Assembly (NCBI GenBank): GCA_963824215.1
Contig: CAWGOE010000001.1
Coordinates: forward strand, 496,001-560,000
Origin: VRUE01 sp963824215
GTDB lineage: Bacteria > Actinomycetota > Thermoleophilia > Solirubrobacterales > 70-9
Length of the DNA: 64,000 nt
Reading direction: 5' to 3'
Shown here piece by piece: positions 62,031 to 64,000 of the stretch; positions within the stretch are counted from its first letter, which is position 1, and every line of letters begins with the position of its first letter. Under the pieces are notes generated by a model, which ran no database searches, was not told the origin of the DNA, and saw only the letters and a list, made by a program, of their open reading frames with translations. The position numbers and the translations under genes were made by a program.

Positions 62031-63344
62031 CTACTCGTGCGGCCGCGCCATCCGGCGGTGGTCCAGCGCCTCCTCGAGCACGGCGGGCTCGACGCCCTGC
62101 TCGAGGGCGACCTCGCGCAATGAGCGGCCCGACTCGGCGGCGGCCTTGACGATGTCGGCGGCGCGGTCGTAACCGATGTGGGGATTGAGCGCGGTCGCCG
62201 TGGCCAGAGTTGCCTCGGCGTGGCGCTCGGTCATCTCCTCGTTGGCCTCGATCCCGGCGACGCATTTCTCGTTCAGCAGGCGTGAGGCGGAGGCGAGCAG
62301 CTTGATCGAGTCGAGCAGGTTGCGGGCGATCAGCGGCACCCGGACGTTCAGCTCGAACTGGCCCTGGCTGCCGGCGACGGTGATCGCGGTGTCGTTGCCG
62401 ATCACCTGCGCGGCGACCTGGATCACTACCTCGGGGATCACCGGATTGACCTTGCCGGGCATGATCGAAGAGCCCTTCTGCAGCTCGGGCAGACGCAGCT
62501 CGGCGAGGCCGGCGCGCGGCCCCGATCCCATCAGCGCCAGATCGTTGGCGATCTTGTTGAGCGAGACGGCGTAGACCTTAAGCGCGCCCGAGAGCTCGAC
62601 CAGGGCGTCGCGATTGCCCTGCGCCTCGAAGCGGTCGAGTGGCTCGGAGATCGCCAGGCCGGTGTCCTCGGCCAGCTTCTCCCGCACCTTGGCGGCGAAC
62701 TCGGGATGGGTGTTGAGGCCGGTGCCGGTGGCGGTGCCGCCGAGCGGGATCTGGCCCACCCGCCGCAGCGTTCCCTCGACCCGCTGGATGCCGAGCCGCA
62801 CCTGCGCCGCGTAGCCGCCGAACTCCTGGCCGAGGGTGACCGGGACGGCGTCCATCAGGTGGGTGCGGCCGGCCTTGACCGTGTCGGCGAAGCGCGCCGC
62901 CTTCTCCTCCAGCGCCGCCTGCAGAGCCTCCATTGTCGGCAGCAAGTCGTGCGTGACCTCGCCCAGCGCGGCGAGGTGGACGGCGGAGGGGAAGACGTCG
63001 TTCGAGGACTGGCCCATGTTGACGTGGTCGTTGGCGTGGGCTCCATCACCGGCGAGGTTGGCGAGCACCTCGTTGGCGTTCATGTTCGATGAGGTGCCGG
63101 AGCCGGTCTGGAAGACGTCGACCGGGAACTGGTCGTCGTGCTCGCCGGCGGCGACGGCATCGCCAGCGTCGGCGATCCGCGCTGCGAGATCGGTGTCGAG
63201 CTCGCCAAGCTCGCCGTTGGCCCGAGCGGCGGCCGCCTTCAGTCGACCTAACCAGCGGACAACGGGAGCGGGGACCCGCTCACCGGAGACGGGAAAGTTC
63301 TCAACGGCCTTGGTGGTCTCGCCACCCCAGAGCTGCTCGGTCAA
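62031..63344 (-). CDS. fumC: Fumarate hydratase class II
   Basis: 437 aa. Reversible hydration of fumarate to malate in the TCA cycle. Signature GSSIMPGKVNPVIPEVVIQV with catalytic Ser; further TGSGTSSNMNANEVLANLAG, HANDHVNMGQSSNDVFPSAV, KAGRTHLMDAVPVTLGQEF and GGTATGTGLNTHPEFA. Homotetrameric oxygen-stable type. The length is slightly short of 460, within the family range. Confidence 0.95.
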   Translation of the reverse strand: MTEQLWGGETTKAVENFPVSGERVPAPVVRWLGRLKAAAARANGELGELDTDLAARIADAGDAVAAGEHDDQFPVDVFQTGSGTSSNMNANEVLANLAGDGAHANDHVNMGQSSNDVFPSAVHLAALGEVTHDLLPTMEALQAALEEKAARFADTVKAGRTHLMDAVPVTLGQEFGGYAAQVRLGIQRVEGTLRRVGQIPLGGTATGTGLNTHPEFAAKVREKLAEDTGLAISEPLDRFEAQGNRDALVELSGALKVYAVSLNKIANDLALMGSGPRAGLAELRLPELQKGSSIMPGKVNPVIPEVVIQVAAQVIGNDTAITVAGSQGQFELNVRVPLIARNLLDSIKLLASASRLLNEKCVAGIEANEEMTERHAEATLATATALNPHIGYDRAADIVKAAAESGRSLREVALEQGVEPAVLEEALDHRRMARPHE

Positions 63345-63383
63345 GTCGGTTCCTCCATCGAAGTCGTGGTCCCGGCAGGGTAT

Positions 63384-64000
63384 TCAGCCGGCAGCGGCGG
63401 CGAGGTCGAGATCGAGCAAGCGAGCCCGACTCGTCAATCCGAGTAGTGCCTGGGCGGTGGTCCAGACAGGGGTGAGGGCACTCCCCTTCGCGTATGCAAT
63501 TGAGCCGTTACCGCGGGCGAGAGAGGCGAGGTAATCGAGCGGCGTGGGGCCGCCGGGTACCACGGTCGGACGGGGACCGAGCCCAGCGACGCGAAGAGCG
63601 ATCAAGGCGACGCCGGTGCTTTGCGCGTTTGAGCCGCCGCCGGGGATCACGGGGAAGCCGCCGTCCGGGGACTGGCTGGCACGGACGCTGATCGCGGCCT
63701 GGCGCGCGGCTGCGTGCCGACCGGTGGCAGCCAGCGTCCATGCATCGAGCGCGGTCGAGTCGACGTCACTGCCGGGTAGGCGGTTCGGGGCCCGGTCGAG
63801 TAGCCGCTCGGCAAGCACCTGCGCTTCGCCTGAGGGCTGATCGCCCCCGCGTAGCGCCAGAGCCAGCTCAGCCCACTCGTTGCCGGGGCCTTTGTGGCGT
63901 TGCAGGAACCGCGTCGCTCGCCGGGCGAGCCGACGCAGCTCGATGGGGTTGCGGGCGGCGCCATTGTTCGACTGCCCTTTGTCTGCCCCTTGGCTTTCGG
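63384..64000 (-). CDS. Prenyltransferase/squalene-oxidase repeat protein, C-terminal part
   Basis: The frame is open from the window edge to TGA/TAG at 63384, about 205 residues. Repeats of the alpha/alpha-toroid type are visible: AISVRASQSPDGGFPVIPGG with GSNAQSTGVALIALRVAG, and VDSTALDAWTLAATGRHAAA. Such domains occur in terpene cyclases and in secreted actinobacterial proteins next to cobalamin-binding-like domains; the short, Ala-rich repeats here fit the secreted type. The N-terminus lies outside the window. Confidence 0.7.
   Translation of the reverse strand, partial: ESQGADKGQSNNGAARNPIELRRLARRATRFLQRHKGPGNEWAELALALRGGDQPSGEAQVLAERLLDRAPNRLPGSDVDSTALDAWTLAATGRHAAARQAAISVRASQSPDGGFPVIPGGGSNAQSTGVALIALRVAGLGPRPTVVPGGPTPLDYLASLARGNGSIAYAKGSALTPVWTTAQALLGLTSRARLLDLDLAAAAG

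Overview
The window is GC-rich actinobacterial DNA. A large secreted protein family (38.7-41.6 kb), a cytochrome c maturation plus tetrapyrrole operon, a DUF1385 protein and the general gene style suggest Thermoleophilia/Solirubrobacterales; this lineage call is inference from protein style, not a database match. Most genes sit in tight operons with ATGA, GTGA or TGATG stop/start overlaps.

1-14.8 kb is an accessory island. Its left part (1-2.6 kb) holds a dCTP-deaminase-like gene cut by the window edge, a HExxH protein, an unknown gene and a winged-helix regulator between two GTTGCATGCAAC-type operator palindromes. A tRNA-Arg(CCT) follows at 2804-2877. It is the attachment site of an integrative element with a tyrosine recombinase, an HTH/excisionase-like gene, XRE regulators and an AT-richer cargo operon of XRE, a 797-aa zinc-ribbon PD-(D/E)XK nuclease-like protein and a 616-aa protein with a degenerate nuclease-like motif. 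Copies of the 5' half of the tRNA recur at about 10.26 kb and 11.17 kb. They bracket the main element and a second small segment that carries only a HEPN/MNT pair. An IS21-family element (11218-13412) and a second HEPN/nucleotidyltransferase module complete the island.

14.8-44.3 kb is conserved chromosome: YceH (DUF480); a NfeD-slipin-galT operon; a TlpA-like lipoprotein; an SF2 helicase; birA; a minus-strand operon ccmA-ccmB-ccmC-ccmD-like-hemA-hemC-cobA/hemD; GNAT; aldehyde dehydrogenase; rarA; GST-like; TSUP permease; DUF1385; methylmalonyl-CoA epimerase; a methyltransferase; a Nei-type glycosylase; the large secreted protein; a BtrH-like protein; PAP2 phosphatase; and ychF.

44.4-57.3 kb is one ten-gene plus-strand operon that looks like a saccharide or amino-sugar pathway. 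It encodes a glycoside-hydrolase-like/GT2 membrane fusion, an ABC exporter, four tandem aminoglycoside-phosphotransferase-fold proteins (one without catalytic residues), three tandem glycosyltransferase-like paralogues and a DegT-type aminotransferase. No cluster with this full composition is known to me.

57.4-64 kb has a CrtC/AttH-like lipocalin gene (frameshifted), a second aldehyde dehydrogenase, a secreted metallophosphoesterase, fumC and the end of a prenyltransferase-repeat protein.

Two window-wide features matter for readers. First, at least six apparent single-base frameshifts, most at short homopolymers, each restore a good reading frame when corrected; sequencing error is as likely as gene decay. 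Second, palindromic elements of about 110-130 bp with long inverted-repeat arms recur between genes and, in birA, in frame inside a gene.
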